A DNA stretch of 6,472 nucleotides from Hyphomicrobiales bacterium (lineage in GTDB: Bacteria > Pseudomonadota > Alphaproteobacteria > Rhizobiales > Aestuariivirgaceae). The number at the start of each line of letters is the position of its first letter. The stretch's first letter is position 1. A program made the position numbers and the translations under genes. Below the pieces are notes generated by a model. That model searched no databases, was not told where the DNA came from, and saw nothing but the letters and a program-made list of their open reading frames with translations. Below, piece by piece: positions 1 to 5,858 of the stretch. The DNA lies in NCBI GenBank assembly GCA_027030295.1, contig JALVFB010000424.1, forward strand, positions 1 through 6,472, given 5' to 3'.

Positions 1-30
1 AAGTGGGGGCGCGGGGCGGTGGGTGGTTCT

Positions 31-711
31 TCATGCATCCTGGTATGATTTGTCCTGCTCGTCCCTTGCGGAGAGAAAAACCGCTTCTCCCGGCTCTTCC
101 TTCGGAATGTCGCCCGGCACCACCAGGCCGGCGGAGATGACCAGCTTGGCGGCGTCCTCCACCGAGATGTCCAGCAACCGCACCTCCTCCTGGCGCACGA
201 AGAACAGAAACCCGGACGTGGGGTTCGGCGTCGTCGGCATGAAACAGGCATACATGGGCGTGCCGGGGTCGAGCCCGATGTCCCCCGAATCCAGTTCGCG
301 CGCGATGAAGGCGATGACATGCACGCCGGGGCGGGGATATTCGATCAGCCCCACGGACTTGAAATTGTGCGTGCCCTGCGACAGCGCGGTGTGCAAAATC
401 TGCTTGGTGCCGCGATAGATGGAGCGCAACACCGGCATGCGCTCCAGAATGCGCTCCCACCAACCGACCAGCGAGCGCCCCACCAGGTTCGCCGTGAAGG
501 CGCCGATGACGGTGATGACCACGATGGTGAAGATCAACCCCACGCCGGGGACGGTGAAGGGCAGATAGTTGTCCGGATTGTAGATGTCCGGAATGAGCGG
601 CTTCACCCAGCGGTCGAACAGGGAGATGAACCACCAGGCGATCCAGATGGTGATGGCGATGGGCGCCACCACCACCAGTCCGGCCAGAAAATAGCCCCTC
701 AGCCTGCCCAT
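31..711 (-). CDS. DUF502 family inner-membrane protein
   Basis: This 226-residue protein matches the DUF502 family in length and layout; its biochemical function is not established. Two hydrophobic segments are visible, at about residues 7-31 and 56-78, joined by a roughly 25-residue loop containing YLPFTVPGVG. A soluble part of about 145 residues follows. Family-like motifs are the RMPVLRSIYRGTKQ stretch (91-104) just after the second membrane segment and MPTTPNPTSGF (158-168). The likely topology is two transmembrane helices with the long C-terminal part on one side, probably the cytoplasm (inference). The ATG at 711 gives the family's usual N-terminus directly before the first helix. A purine-rich GGGGAAG lies 9-15 bases upstream, a somewhat distant ribosome-binding site. 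The upstream gene's terminator (801-825) implies a promoter of its own between about 712 and 800, but I could not pick convincing -35/-10 boxes there. Family call is firm; function is unknown. Confidence 0.93.
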   Translation of the reverse strand: MGRLRGYFLAGLVVVAPIAITIWIAWWFISLFDRWVKPLIPDIYNPDNYLPFTVPGVGLIFTIVVITVIGAFTANLVGRSLVGWWERILERMPVLRSIYRGTKQILHTALSQGTHNFKSVGLIEYPRPGVHVIAFIARELDSGDIGLDPGTPMYACFMPTTPNPTSGFLFFVRQEEVRLLDISVEDAAKLVISAGLVVPGDIPKEEPGEAVFLSARDEQDKSYQDA

Positions 712-800
712 GCTGCCGCTCTTCCCCAGAGTATCATCTATGCCGTTTCATTTCCCGCCGCTCTCCTTCTTATCAGGAAACAGGCCCTTTCGCACGCACG

Positions 801-825
801 AAAAAGGCCCGCGCAAGCGCGGGCC
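801..825 (-). terminator. Intrinsic terminator of the TPR-SPOR gene
   Basis: Read on the minus strand, an 8-bp perfect GC stem (GGCCCGCG / CGCGGGCC, plus-strand 806-813 and 818-825) closes a 4-base loop and is followed at once by five T (805-801). It lies about 60 bases past the TPR-SPOR stop codon and 90 bases before the DUF502 start, so it should end the TPR-SPOR transcript and separate the two genes. The plus-strand reading has only a broken T run after the stem, so it is probably one-directional. Confidence 0.85.
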
Positions 826-884
826 CAGTTTTCCGAACTTCAGGATCGCAAGGCAGTTGTGGGATTATCCTGACAATTCGTCTT

Positions 885-2282
885 TCATGATCCGGCGCGC
901 ACCACCAGGCAGTCGATGCGCCGGCGCTTGAGGAGGCGGCAATTGCGACGCGCCATCTTGCGATCGCCATAGCCCACCAGGCGGATGCGATAGAAGACGC
1001 CACGCCCCGGCAATTCGGCCTGCATGATCACGGCCTTTCCCTTCGTCAATGTCTTCATCACCTTCGATTCCAGCCGCTGCCAGTGGCGGCGCGCCGCCTC
1101 TTCCGAACGCTGCGACGCCAGCTGAATGGCCCAGCCATCGTAAACGACCGCTTTGCGCGGCGCTTCCATCCCCTCGTCCGCCGGAGCGGAAACCGGCGTG
1201 ATGGTGGCGGTGCGTATGGTCGCCGCCGGCTGGCGGGCGGCGTCGTTTCCTTCCGTCGTCGTGCGGCGTGTCTTTTCACGGGCGGGCGGTGTCGGCGCGG
1301 GTGTCCTGTCCGCCTTTTCCAAGTGGGCCGGACGCTGCGCGGCGCGGGCCGGCGCCACCGGTTTCAGGCTGGCCACCCGCCACGGTCGGACCGTCTGCCG
1401 TGGCGACGTCCGTTCTTCCGGCGCGGGCGGCGCCACGGCCAGGCGTTGCGGGGGCTTGCGCAGATTCAGCACCGGCGCGCCGACGATGCTGACGGACGCC
1501 GTGCGCACGCCCTTCTCATCGCCCGGCGAGATGCGGGCCACGATGCGCTTGGCCGGACGACGCACGAGATCGGCGAACAGCCGCGTCTTCGGCAGTCTTC
1601 CCTTCAGGATGGCGGAAAGACGCCGGCGCGCGGGTTCATAGTCCGGTTTTTCCTTCAACGCCGCATACAACGCCTCCTTGGTGCGCGGCAGCGAGTTGAG
1701 GGCGGAAAACAGCAGCGCCCGGGCATAATGCACCTGATGCTTGTGTGGATGCCCATGCGCCAGCGCCTGATCATAGTCGGCCAGGGCCAGATAGTAGAGG
1801 CCGCGTTCGTGCAGGATGTTGCCGCGGGCGAAATAGGCCTCGCCGAAATCCGGATCGGTGTAGATGGCGGCGGTCAGATCCTCGATGGCCCGCCCGGCGT
1901 CTCCTTTCGCCCGGAAGGCCAGCGCCCGATTATACAGCGCCCGCACCCGCGCCCGGGGCGGCAGGGCCGAAATCCGCAATGCCGCGTCATAATCGATGAT
2001 GGCGGCATCCACCTGCCCTAGCTTCTGGTGCGCCAGCCCGCGATTCAGCAGGGCCTGGGCCAGCATCTCCGGCGGCAGCTTGGCCTTGCCGTTGACGATC
2101 CTGTCATACAGGCCGATGGCCTGCCGCAGCCTGCCCCTGTCGAGGGCGGCATAGGCCTGCACCAACAGGCGGGTGGCGGACGGTTCGCTGTGTTCCGCGG
2201 CGCCTGCCAGTGAGGGCGCAGCCGCACATGCGGCGAGCAACACGACACCTACAGACGCACCAACAAGACCCTTGCGCTTCAT
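885..2282 (-). CDS. Exported TPR-repeat protein with C-terminal SPOR domain
   Basis: The 465-residue product starts with a basic, hydrophobic export signal (residues 1-28). LAAC at 16-19 fits a lipobox with Cys19 as acylated residue, but cleavage by signal peptidase I after about residue 28 (AGA|AE) is also possible. Four or five tetratricopeptide-type helical repeats occupy about 36-216; good examples are ALLNRGLAHQKLGQVDAAI and AYFARGNILHERGLYYLAL. A 160-residue Pro/Ala/Arg-rich, probably disordered linker follows. Residues about 383-463 form a SPOR domain (WAIQLASQRSEEAARRHW, then FYRIRLVGYGDR), with the pair Cys448/Cys458 often seen in alphaproteobacterial SPOR proteins. SPOR domains bind peptidoglycan stripped of stem peptides, often at the septum, so a periplasmic scaffold at the cell wall is likely (inference). 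The start at 2282 gives an intact signal peptide but has no visible Shine-Dalgarno sequence. No specific named orthologue is recognised. Confidence 0.9.
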   Translation of the reverse strand: MKRKGLVGASVGVVLLAACAAAPSLAGAAEHSEPSATRLLVQAYAALDRGRLRQAIGLYDRIVNGKAKLPPEMLAQALLNRGLAHQKLGQVDAAIIDYDAALRISALPPRARVRALYNRALAFRAKGDAGRAIEDLTAAIYTDPDFGEAYFARGNILHERGLYYLALADYDQALAHGHPHKHQVHYARALLFSALNSLPRTKEALYAALKEKPDYEPARRRLSAILKGRLPKTRLFADLVRRPAKRIVARISPGDEKGVRTASVSIVGAPVLNLRKPPQRLAVAPPAPEERTSPRQTVRPWRVASLKPVAPARAAQRPAHLEKADRTPAPTPPAREKTRRTTTEGNDAARQPAATIRTATITPVSAPADEGMEAPRKAVVYDGWAIQLASQRSEEAARRHWQRLESKVMKTLTKGKAVIMQAELPGRGVFYRIRLVGYGDRKMARRNCRLLKRRRIDCLVVRAGS

Positions 2283-2346
2283 AATGACCGTATTAATGAT
2301 CCGGCAGGGTTAAATTTCCCCGAAGCAGTCGTGAATGACGCCTCAA

Positions 2347-2373
2347 ATGCCTGTCCCAAACCGGGAAAGGCAT
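2347..2373. repeat. Imperfect inverted repeat in the divergent intergenic region
   Basis: Arms ATGCCTGTCCC (2347-2357) and GGGAAAGGCAT (2363-2373) pair at 10 of 11 positions around a 5-base loop; the single mismatch is G2353 against A2367. The repeat lies 65-91 bases before the TPR-SPOR start and 110-136 bases before the aroG start, in the spacer between these divergent genes. On either strand only a weak or no T run follows, so a regulator-binding site or RNA hairpin is at least as likely as a terminator. Whether it has any function is inference. Confidence 0.45.
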
Positions 2374-2396
2374 GACCGCCATGCAATTTCCGGGCC

Positions 2397-2425
2397 TTGC
2401 CATTCGGGCGCAAACGGGCGATAGA
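2397..2425 (+). promoter_or_regulatory. Weak candidate promoter for aroG
   Basis: TTGCCA (2397-2402) resembles a -35 box and is followed, after 17 bases, by GATAGA (2420-2425), a poor -10 box matching the consensus at three of six positions. Transcription would begin near 2432 and give a leader of about 50 bases before the ATG at 2483. TTGCCA also forms a 6-bp inverted match with TGGCAA at 2435-2440. This is the best pair I found upstream of aroG, but such matches arise easily by chance. Confidence 0.2.
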
Positions 2426-2444
2426 AGGAACATGTGGCAATGTG

Positions 2445-2465
2445 GGCCGGTGTCCCGAACCGGCC
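2445..2465 (+). promoter_or_regulatory. GC hairpin just upstream of the aroG start
   Basis: Arms GGCCGGT (2445-2451) and ACCGGCC (2459-2465) form a perfect 7-bp stem with a 7-base loop, ending 17 bases before the chosen aroG ATG at 2483. No T run follows, so it is not a terminator. If translation starts at 2483, this is a stable structure in the 5' leader beside the initiation site, and it could influence translation. If translation starts at the in-frame ATG at 2432, the same bases are coding. Confidence 0.4.
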
Positions 2466-2482
2466 AAAGCGTATCGTTCGTC

Positions 2483-3865
2483 ATGGATGCCAAGGCAAAG
2501 AACTGGTCGCCGGCAAGCTGGCGCGAGAAGCCCATCCGCCAGGTGCCGGAATATCCCGACGCCAAAGCGCTGACGGAAGTGGAAGAGAAGCTCTCCACCT
2601 TTCCGCCGCTGGTGTTCGCCGGAGAGGTGCGCCGGTTGAAGGATGCGCTGGCCGAGGTGGCGGCGGGGCGTGCCTTCCTGTTGCAGGGTGGCGACTGCGC
2701 GGAGAGTTTCGCCGAGCACAACGCCGACAACATCCGGGATTTCTTCCGCGTGTTCCTGCAGATGGCGGTGGTGCTGACCTATGCCGGCGGGCAGCCGGTG
2801 GTGAAGGTGGGGCGCATCGCCGGGCAGTTCGCCAAGCCGCGTTCCGAGCCGACGGAAACGCGCGAGGGCGTGGCGCTGCCCTCCTACCGTGGCGACATCA
2901 TCAACGACATCGCCTTCACCGAAAAGGCGCGCCGGCCCGATCCGCACCGCATGTTGCAGGCCTACCGGCAGTCGGCGGCGACCCTGAACCTGTTGCGCGC
3001 CTTCGCCACCGGCGGCTTCGCCAACCTGGAGCACGTGCACCGCTGGACGCTGGGGTTTCTCAAGGATTCGCCGGCGACGGAGCGCTATCAGGAGATCGCC
3101 GATCGCATCACCGAGGCGCTCAGGTTCATGCGCGCTTGCGGCATCACCGGCGACAATACCCCGCAACTGCGCTCCACCAGTTTCTATACCTCGCACGAGG
3201 CGCTGTTGCTGCCCTACGAGGAAGCGCTCACGCGCATCGATTCCACCACCGGCGACTGGTATGCCACGTCCGGGCATTTCCTGTGGATCGGCGACCGCAC
3301 GCGCGACCCGGCGGGCGCGCACGTGGAATTCATGCGCGGGGTGAAGAATCCCATCGGCCTGAAGGCCGGGCCGGGCATGACCCCGGACGAGCTGTTGCGC
3401 CTCATCGACATTCTCAATCCCGAGAACGAGCCGGGGCGGCTGACCATCATCACCCGTTTCGGCGCCGACAGGATCGCCGCCGGATTGCCGCCGCTCATCC
3501 ACGCCGTGCAGCGCGAGGGGCGCGCCGTGGTGTGGTCGTGCGACCCCATGCACGGCAATACCATCCGCTCTTCCGCCGGGTTCAAGACGCGGCCGTTCGA
3601 CAAGGTGATGGCGGAGGTGCGCGCCTTCATGGAGGTGCACCGGGCGGAAGGCACGCACGCCGGCGGCATCCACATCGAGATGACGGGCAAGGACGTGACC
3701 GAATGCACCGGCGGCAACACGCGCGTCATCCGCGAGGCCGACCTGTGCGATCGCTACCACACCCACTGCGACCCCAGGCTCAACGCGGCGCAGGCGCTGG
3801 AGCTGGCCTTCCTGGTGGCCGAGGAACTCAGCAAGTCGGCGGCGGCAAGAGCGGCGGCGGAGTGA
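2483..3865 (+). CDS. aroG: Class II 3-deoxy-7-phosphoheptulonate (DAHP) synthase
   Basis: This enzyme condenses phosphoenolpyruvate with erythrose 4-phosphate to DAHP, the first committed step of the shikimate pathway to aromatic amino acids, in the cytoplasm. The 460-residue product matches the usual length of the plant/mycobacterial class II family along its whole span. The expected metal ligands are present: Cys72 in GGDCAESF, His357 in DPMHGNT, Glu399 in [15 protein letters not shown] and Asp430 in HCDPRLN. Substrate-binding basic residues are also in place: Arg111 ([12 protein letters not shown]), Lys294 (GLKAGPG) and Arg325 (TRFGAD). I chose the ATG at 2483 because [13 protein letters not shown] then meets the conserved family N-terminus (W..KPI.Q.P.YPD). 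It lacks a clear Shine-Dalgarno. An in-frame ATG at 2432 has AGAAGGA upstream, but only two bases away, and would add 17 residues. The gene ends six bases from the convergent YjbQ gene with no terminator between. The class II call is very secure; the exact start is not. Confidence 0.97.
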   Translation: MDAKAKNWSPASWREKPIRQVPEYPDAKALTEVEEKLSTFPPLVFAGEVRRLKDALAEVAAGRAFLLQGGDCAESFAEHNADNIRDFFRVFLQMAVVLTYAGGQPVVKVGRIAGQFAKPRSEPTETREGVALPSYRGDIINDIAFTEKARRPDPHRMLQAYRQSAATLNLLRAFATGGFANLEHVHRWTLGFLKDSPATERYQEIADRITEALRFMRACGITGDNTPQLRSTSFYTSHEALLLPYEEALTRIDSTTGDWYATSGHFLWIGDRTRDPAGAHVEFMRGVKNPIGLKAGPGMTPDELLRLIDILNPENEPGRLTIITRFGADRIAAGLPPLIHAVQREGRAVVWSCDPMHGNTIRSSAGFKTRPFDKVMAEVRAFMEVHRAEGTHAGGIHIEMTGKDVTECTGGNTRVIREADLCDRYHTHCDPRLNAAQALELAFLVAEELSKSAAARAAAE

Positions 3866-3871
3866 CGTCGC

Positions 3872-4312
3872 TCATGCGCCTGGCGTTCCGGTCTGATCCC
3901 CGATGATGTGGGCGACCACCTGCCGCTCGTGGGGGCGGCGGCGGTGTTCGAACACGAACACGCCCTGCCACGTGCCCAGCGCCGGACGGCCGGCGGCCAC
4001 GGGAATGGTCAGAGACACGTCCGTGAGGCTGGAGCGGATGTGCGCCGGCATGTCGTCCGGCCCTTCCATCACGTGGCGATACCAGGGCGCGCCTTCCTCC
4101 ACCAGACGCGCGTAGAACTCCGCCATATCGCGCATCACGTCCGGATCGGCGTTCTCCTGGATCACCAGCGAGGCCGAGGTGTGGCGGATGAACAGGGTGA
4201 GCAGGCCCGTTTCGACGCCGCTGTCGCGCACGAAGCGCGCCACCTCGGCGGTAATCTCATACAGCCCCTGCCCGCGCGTGGGCACGCGGATGACCTCCTG
4301 TCTCTGATGCAT
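3872..4312 (-). CDS. yjbQ: YjbQ/UPF0047 family protein
   Basis: This 146-residue cytoplasmic protein covers the whole YjbQ (UPF0047) domain at normal length. Characteristic signatures are RHTSASLVIQENADPDV (43-59), WYRHVMEGPDDMPAHIR with His80, Asp86, Asp87 and His91, and LGTWQGVFVFEHR (112-124). The clustered histidines and acidic residues could form a metal or active site. Databases often call this family a secondary thiamine-phosphate synthase because weak activity was reported for members, but its physiological role remains unclear and nothing nearby suggests thiamine synthesis. The ATG at 4312 has a strong GGGAGG at 4321-4326 with 8-base spacing. It is convergent with aroG, six bases between stop codons, and divergent from the BTLCP gene across 158 bp. 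Confidence 0.93.
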   Translation of the reverse strand: MHQRQEVIRVPTRGQGLYEITAEVARFVRDSGVETGLLTLFIRHTSASLVIQENADPDVMRDMAEFYARLVEEGAPWYRHVMEGPDDMPAHIRSSLTDVSLTIPVAAGRPALGTWQGVFVFEHRRRPHERQVVAHIIGDQTGTPGA

Positions 4313-4470
4313 GAAAGGCGCCTCCCATGGTTAACAAATGCCTCCGCGGCACAGGAAAATTCGCCCATTCCACTTAGCGTGGCGGCAAAACCTCCCTGCT
4401 ACCATTCCAGCATGCCGGACAACAAAAAGAACAGCCGGCGGAGCGTCAACAGGGAACAGGAGAAAATGCC

Positions 4471-5127
4471 ATGTGGAAAAAACTGGGGGGGCATGCCCTG
4501 CTGCTGGCCGGGTTGGTCCTGGTGGGCAATGCATTCATCAACCACGCCACGGCAGCGGAAACGGGATTTCGCAAGCTGACGACGCGCGCCAGCTATCTGA
4601 ACGGCTTTGGCCCCGCCACGCCACCCATCGGGTTCGTCGATTTCTGTGGCCGTCATCCGTCGGAATGCCGCTCGGTGGGGCCGGCCCGGCAGCGTGTCAT
4701 TCGTCTCACGCCGCAACGCTGGGCGCTGCTGAAACAGGTGAACGCCTACATCAATCACAGCGTGAAGCCGATGACGGACGACGAGATCTATGGCCGGCCG
4801 GAAGTGTGGGAATACCCGGCGAACGGACGCGGCGACTGCGAGGACTACGTGCTGGAAAAGAAGCGCTATCTGGAGGCGCTGGGCCTGCCGGCGGAGGCCA
4901 TGATGATCGCCGTGGTGCTGGACGAGAAGGGCGGCGGGCACGCGGTGCTGCTGGTGCGCACCGATCGCGGCGACCTGGCGCTGGACAACCGGCGCGAGCG
5001 CATCCTGCCCTGGAACCGCACCGGCTACACCTATCTCATGCGCCAGTCGCAGAAGCATCCCGGGCGCTGGGTGGCGCTGACCCGGCGCTCCATCGCGGAC
5101 AACCGCTTTTTCGGACGCAACAGATGA
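4471..5127 (+). CDS. BTLCP-type transglutaminase-like cysteine proteinase (LapG-like), periplasmic
   Basis: The 218-residue product has a Sec signal peptide: a basic start, a hydrophobic core at about 7-20, and a probable cut near ATA|AE at residues 28-29. The mature part matches the bacterial transglutaminase-like cysteine proteinase family (BTLCP, DUF920), which includes LapG. The catalytic triad is visible as Cys123 in GDCEDY, His157 in GGHAVL and Asp172 in LALDN. Asp122 and Glu124 flank the cysteine in the same pattern as the calcium-binding residues described for LapG. LapG cuts a large cell-surface adhesin to release biofilm cells, but no LapD-like receptor, giant adhesin or type I secretion gene lies here, so the substrate is unknown. 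The start is supported by AGGAG at 4458-4462, eight bases before the ATG. The gene has its own terminator (5195-5232) and is divergent from yjbQ. Family is certain; the LapG role is inference. Confidence 0.93.
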   Translation: MWKKLGGHALLLAGLVLVGNAFINHATAAETGFRKLTTRASYLNGFGPATPPIGFVDFCGRHPSECRSVGPARQRVIRLTPQRWALLKQVNAYINHSVKPMTDDEIYGRPEVWEYPANGRGDCEDYVLEKKRYLEALGLPAEAMMIAVVLDEKGGGHAVLLVRTDRGDLALDNRRERILPWNRTGYTYLMRQSQKHPGRWVALTRRSIADNRFFGRNR

Positions 5128-5194
5128 GTTGATCTCCCATCTCCCGGTCGATTGTCCCCCTGTTCCCATCCCCCACGCAACGACCGGGCACCTT

Positions 5195-5232
5195 GCCGGC
5201 TTCGGATCCCCCACCGGAGCCGGCCTTTTTTT
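5195..5232 (+). terminator. Intrinsic terminator of the BTLCP gene
   Basis: An 11-bp stem (GCCGGCTTCGG at 5195-5205, CCGGAGCCGGC at 5214-5224, with one G-T wobble) closes an 8-base loop and is followed by C and seven T (5226-5232). It lies 68 bases past the BTLCP stop codon. The last T is also part of the stop codon of the convergent toxin gene. On the minus strand the stem is followed by AAGG, so it should stop only plus-strand transcription. Confidence 0.9.
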
Positions 5233-5561
5233 CAGTCCGCCAGGCCCAGCACGAAGACCAGCGCCCGCTCCAGTTCCTTCATCACCCTCTTTTCCAGACA
5301 ACCGATACGCTTGCCAATGCGTTCCCGGCGCACGGTCATGATTTTGTCGGCCATGATCTGCGAAGGTTTTTGTAGACCGTTTACAGGAGAAGGAGCCACA
5401 TCGATGCGAAACAATGGTGCATCCACAAGTTCGGACGTGAGCAGGCAAAGCATGATGCTGGCATGGGTATCGTTGAGAAAATTGGATTGAACGATGACAG
5501 CGGGGCGCGGCTTGCCGTAGTCGCCTGGCGCGACCACGGTTACGATATCGCCGCGTTTCAC
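5232..5561 (-). CDS. mazF: MazF/PemK-type toxin of a toxin-antitoxin pair
   Basis: Starting at the GTG at 5561, the 109-residue product is a MazF/PemK-fold protein of normal length. Members are sequence-specific endoribonucleases that cut mRNA and arrest growth unless bound by their antitoxin. Family signs are MKRGDIVTVVAPGDYGKPRP at residues 1-20, AVIVQS strand residues after it with the conserved Arg19, Thr42 in CLLTSE, and a LQKPSQIMADKI loop (63-74). The start is fixed by three facts: the MKRGDI family beginning, the GTGA overlap with the antitoxin stop codon, and a Shine-Dalgarno at 5570-5575. An ATG at 5600 in the same frame would add 13 unrelated residues inside the antitoxin gene. The middle to end of the gene is less GC-rich than its surroundings (28 G+C in 60 at 5341-5400). 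No truncation is visible, so the toxin could be active. Its target sequence cannot be read from the protein. Confidence 0.93.
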   Translation of the reverse strand: MKRGDIVTVVAPGDYGKPRPAVIVQSNFLNDTHASIMLCLLTSELVDAPLFRIDVAPSPVNGLQKPSQIMADKIMTVRRERIGKRIGCLEKRVMKELERALVFVLGLAD

Positions 5562-5818
5562 TCCGTTTTCTCCCCGCTGGCAGGAGCTTTCTCCGGCCAC
5601 CAGTCGGCACTTTCCAGTGCCTCGATGAAATCCAGTGCCTCTCGCTCTTCCCTGCCGGTCGCCGCCAACTGGGACTGCCGTCGCGCTTCCTTCGCAAATC
5701 CATGGCGCCGGGTGTCAGGCACCCACAGTTGCAGCGTGCGCAATCCTCTCATGCGCAAACGCTGTCGGTAACGCCGCGCCTTTTCCCGTGCCTTTCGCTT
5801 TTCATCCGATATCTTCAT
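5558..5818 (-). CDS. mazE: DUF3018 (MazE-family) antitoxin
   Basis: This 86-residue protein belongs to the DUF3018 family, usually encoded directly before MazF-type toxins and annotated as MazE-like antitoxin. A very basic N-terminal helix (residues about 6-24, rich in Lys and Arg) precedes the diagnostic LRTLQLWVPDTRRHGFAKEA (26-45), which looks like a short strand followed by a helix as in ribbon-helix-helix DNA-binding proteins. The acidic, Trp-containing C-terminus (EREALDFIEALESADWW, 57-73) is the expected toxin-contacting part. The basic end probably binds its own promoter (inference), where a near-perfect palindrome lies at 5822-5835. The ATG at 5818 lacks a Shine-Dalgarno. The gene follows the gamma-carbonic-anhydrase gene by 40 bases on the same strand and overlaps the toxin by four bases. 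Homology to classical E. coli MazE is not implied by the name. Confidence 0.92.
   Translation of the reverse strand: MKISDEKRKAREKARRYRQRLRMRGLRTLQLWVPDTRRHGFAKEARRQSQLAATGREEREALDFIEALESADWWPEKAPASGEKTE
5570..5575 (-). promoter_or_regulatory. Ribosome-binding site deciding the GTG start of the toxin
   Basis: On the minus strand GGGGAG (5575 to 5570) stands eight bases before the GTG at 5561, inside the end of the antitoxin gene. It supports the GTG over the ATG at 5600 and suggests the toxin is translated by ribosomes finishing or re-initiating at the antitoxin stop. Confidence 0.7.
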
Positions 5819-5821
5819 GCC

Positions 5822-5835
5822 GGTGACATGTTACC
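5822..5835. promoter_or_regulatory. Palindromic candidate operator of the toxin-antitoxin operon
   Basis: GGTGACATGTTACC is an inverted repeat in which six of seven pairs match (the outlier is G5825/T5832). It begins three bases upstream of the antitoxin ATG and covers the candidate -10 box. Antitoxins commonly repress their own operon by binding such a palindrome over the promoter. The symmetry is seen; binding is inference. Confidence 0.5.
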
Positions 5836-5856
5836 AGCGGGGGACAAGCCCTGCAA
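5828..5856 (-). promoter_or_regulatory. Candidate promoter of the toxin-antitoxin operon
   Basis: On the minus strand TTGCAG (5856-5851) and TAACAT (5833-5828) are separated by 17 bases. They match the -35 and -10 consensus at three and four of six positions. Transcription would start near 5821, almost at the antitoxin ATG (5818), which would explain the missing Shine-Dalgarno as a near-leaderless mRNA. The boxes are individually weak; the overlap with the palindrome is the main support. Confidence 0.3.
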
Positions 5857-5858
5857 GG

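Noticed and set aside
1..30. G-rich plus-strand stretch at the left edge.
   Set aside because: Too short to interpret; no coding frame or regulatory element can be supported.
725..760. Short minus-strand frame MKRHR after an AAGGAG, upstream of DUF502, considered as a leader peptide.
   Set aside because: Five codons only, 11-base spacing from the AAGGAG, and no sign of attenuation structure between it and the DUF502 start.
1083..2021. A 312-codon plus-strand frame opposite the TPR-SPOR gene.
   Set aside because: The minus strand has a coherent signal peptide, TPR repeats and SPOR domain; the opposite frame is Arg/Gly-rich with no family signature.
2283..2340. Loose repeats of AATGAYCG before the TPR-SPOR start, considered as regulator-binding sites.
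   Set aside because: The copies differ in length and sequence and are not regularly spaced, so chance is the simpler explanation.
2279..3766. A 495-codon open frame antisense to aroG.
   Set aside because: The plus strand encodes a full class II DAHP synthase with all key residues; the antisense frame is open only through GC-rich codon bias and resembles no family.
2434..3906. A 490-codon plus-strand frame overlapping aroG.
   Set aside because: Its product is a low-complexity Arg/Ala/Gly/His mixture, a typical frame-shifted shadow of aroG.
4399..5703. A 434-codon minus-strand frame crossing the BTLCP gene, its terminator and the toxin gene.
   Set aside because: It spans three well-supported features on both strands and has no recognisable domain.
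5816..5830. Four-codon mini-frame ATG-TCA-CCG-GCA-TGA whose stop overlaps the antitoxin start, considered as an upstream coupling peptide.
   Set aside because: It has no Shine-Dalgarno and probably lies at or before the predicted transcription start; such tiny frames arise by chance.
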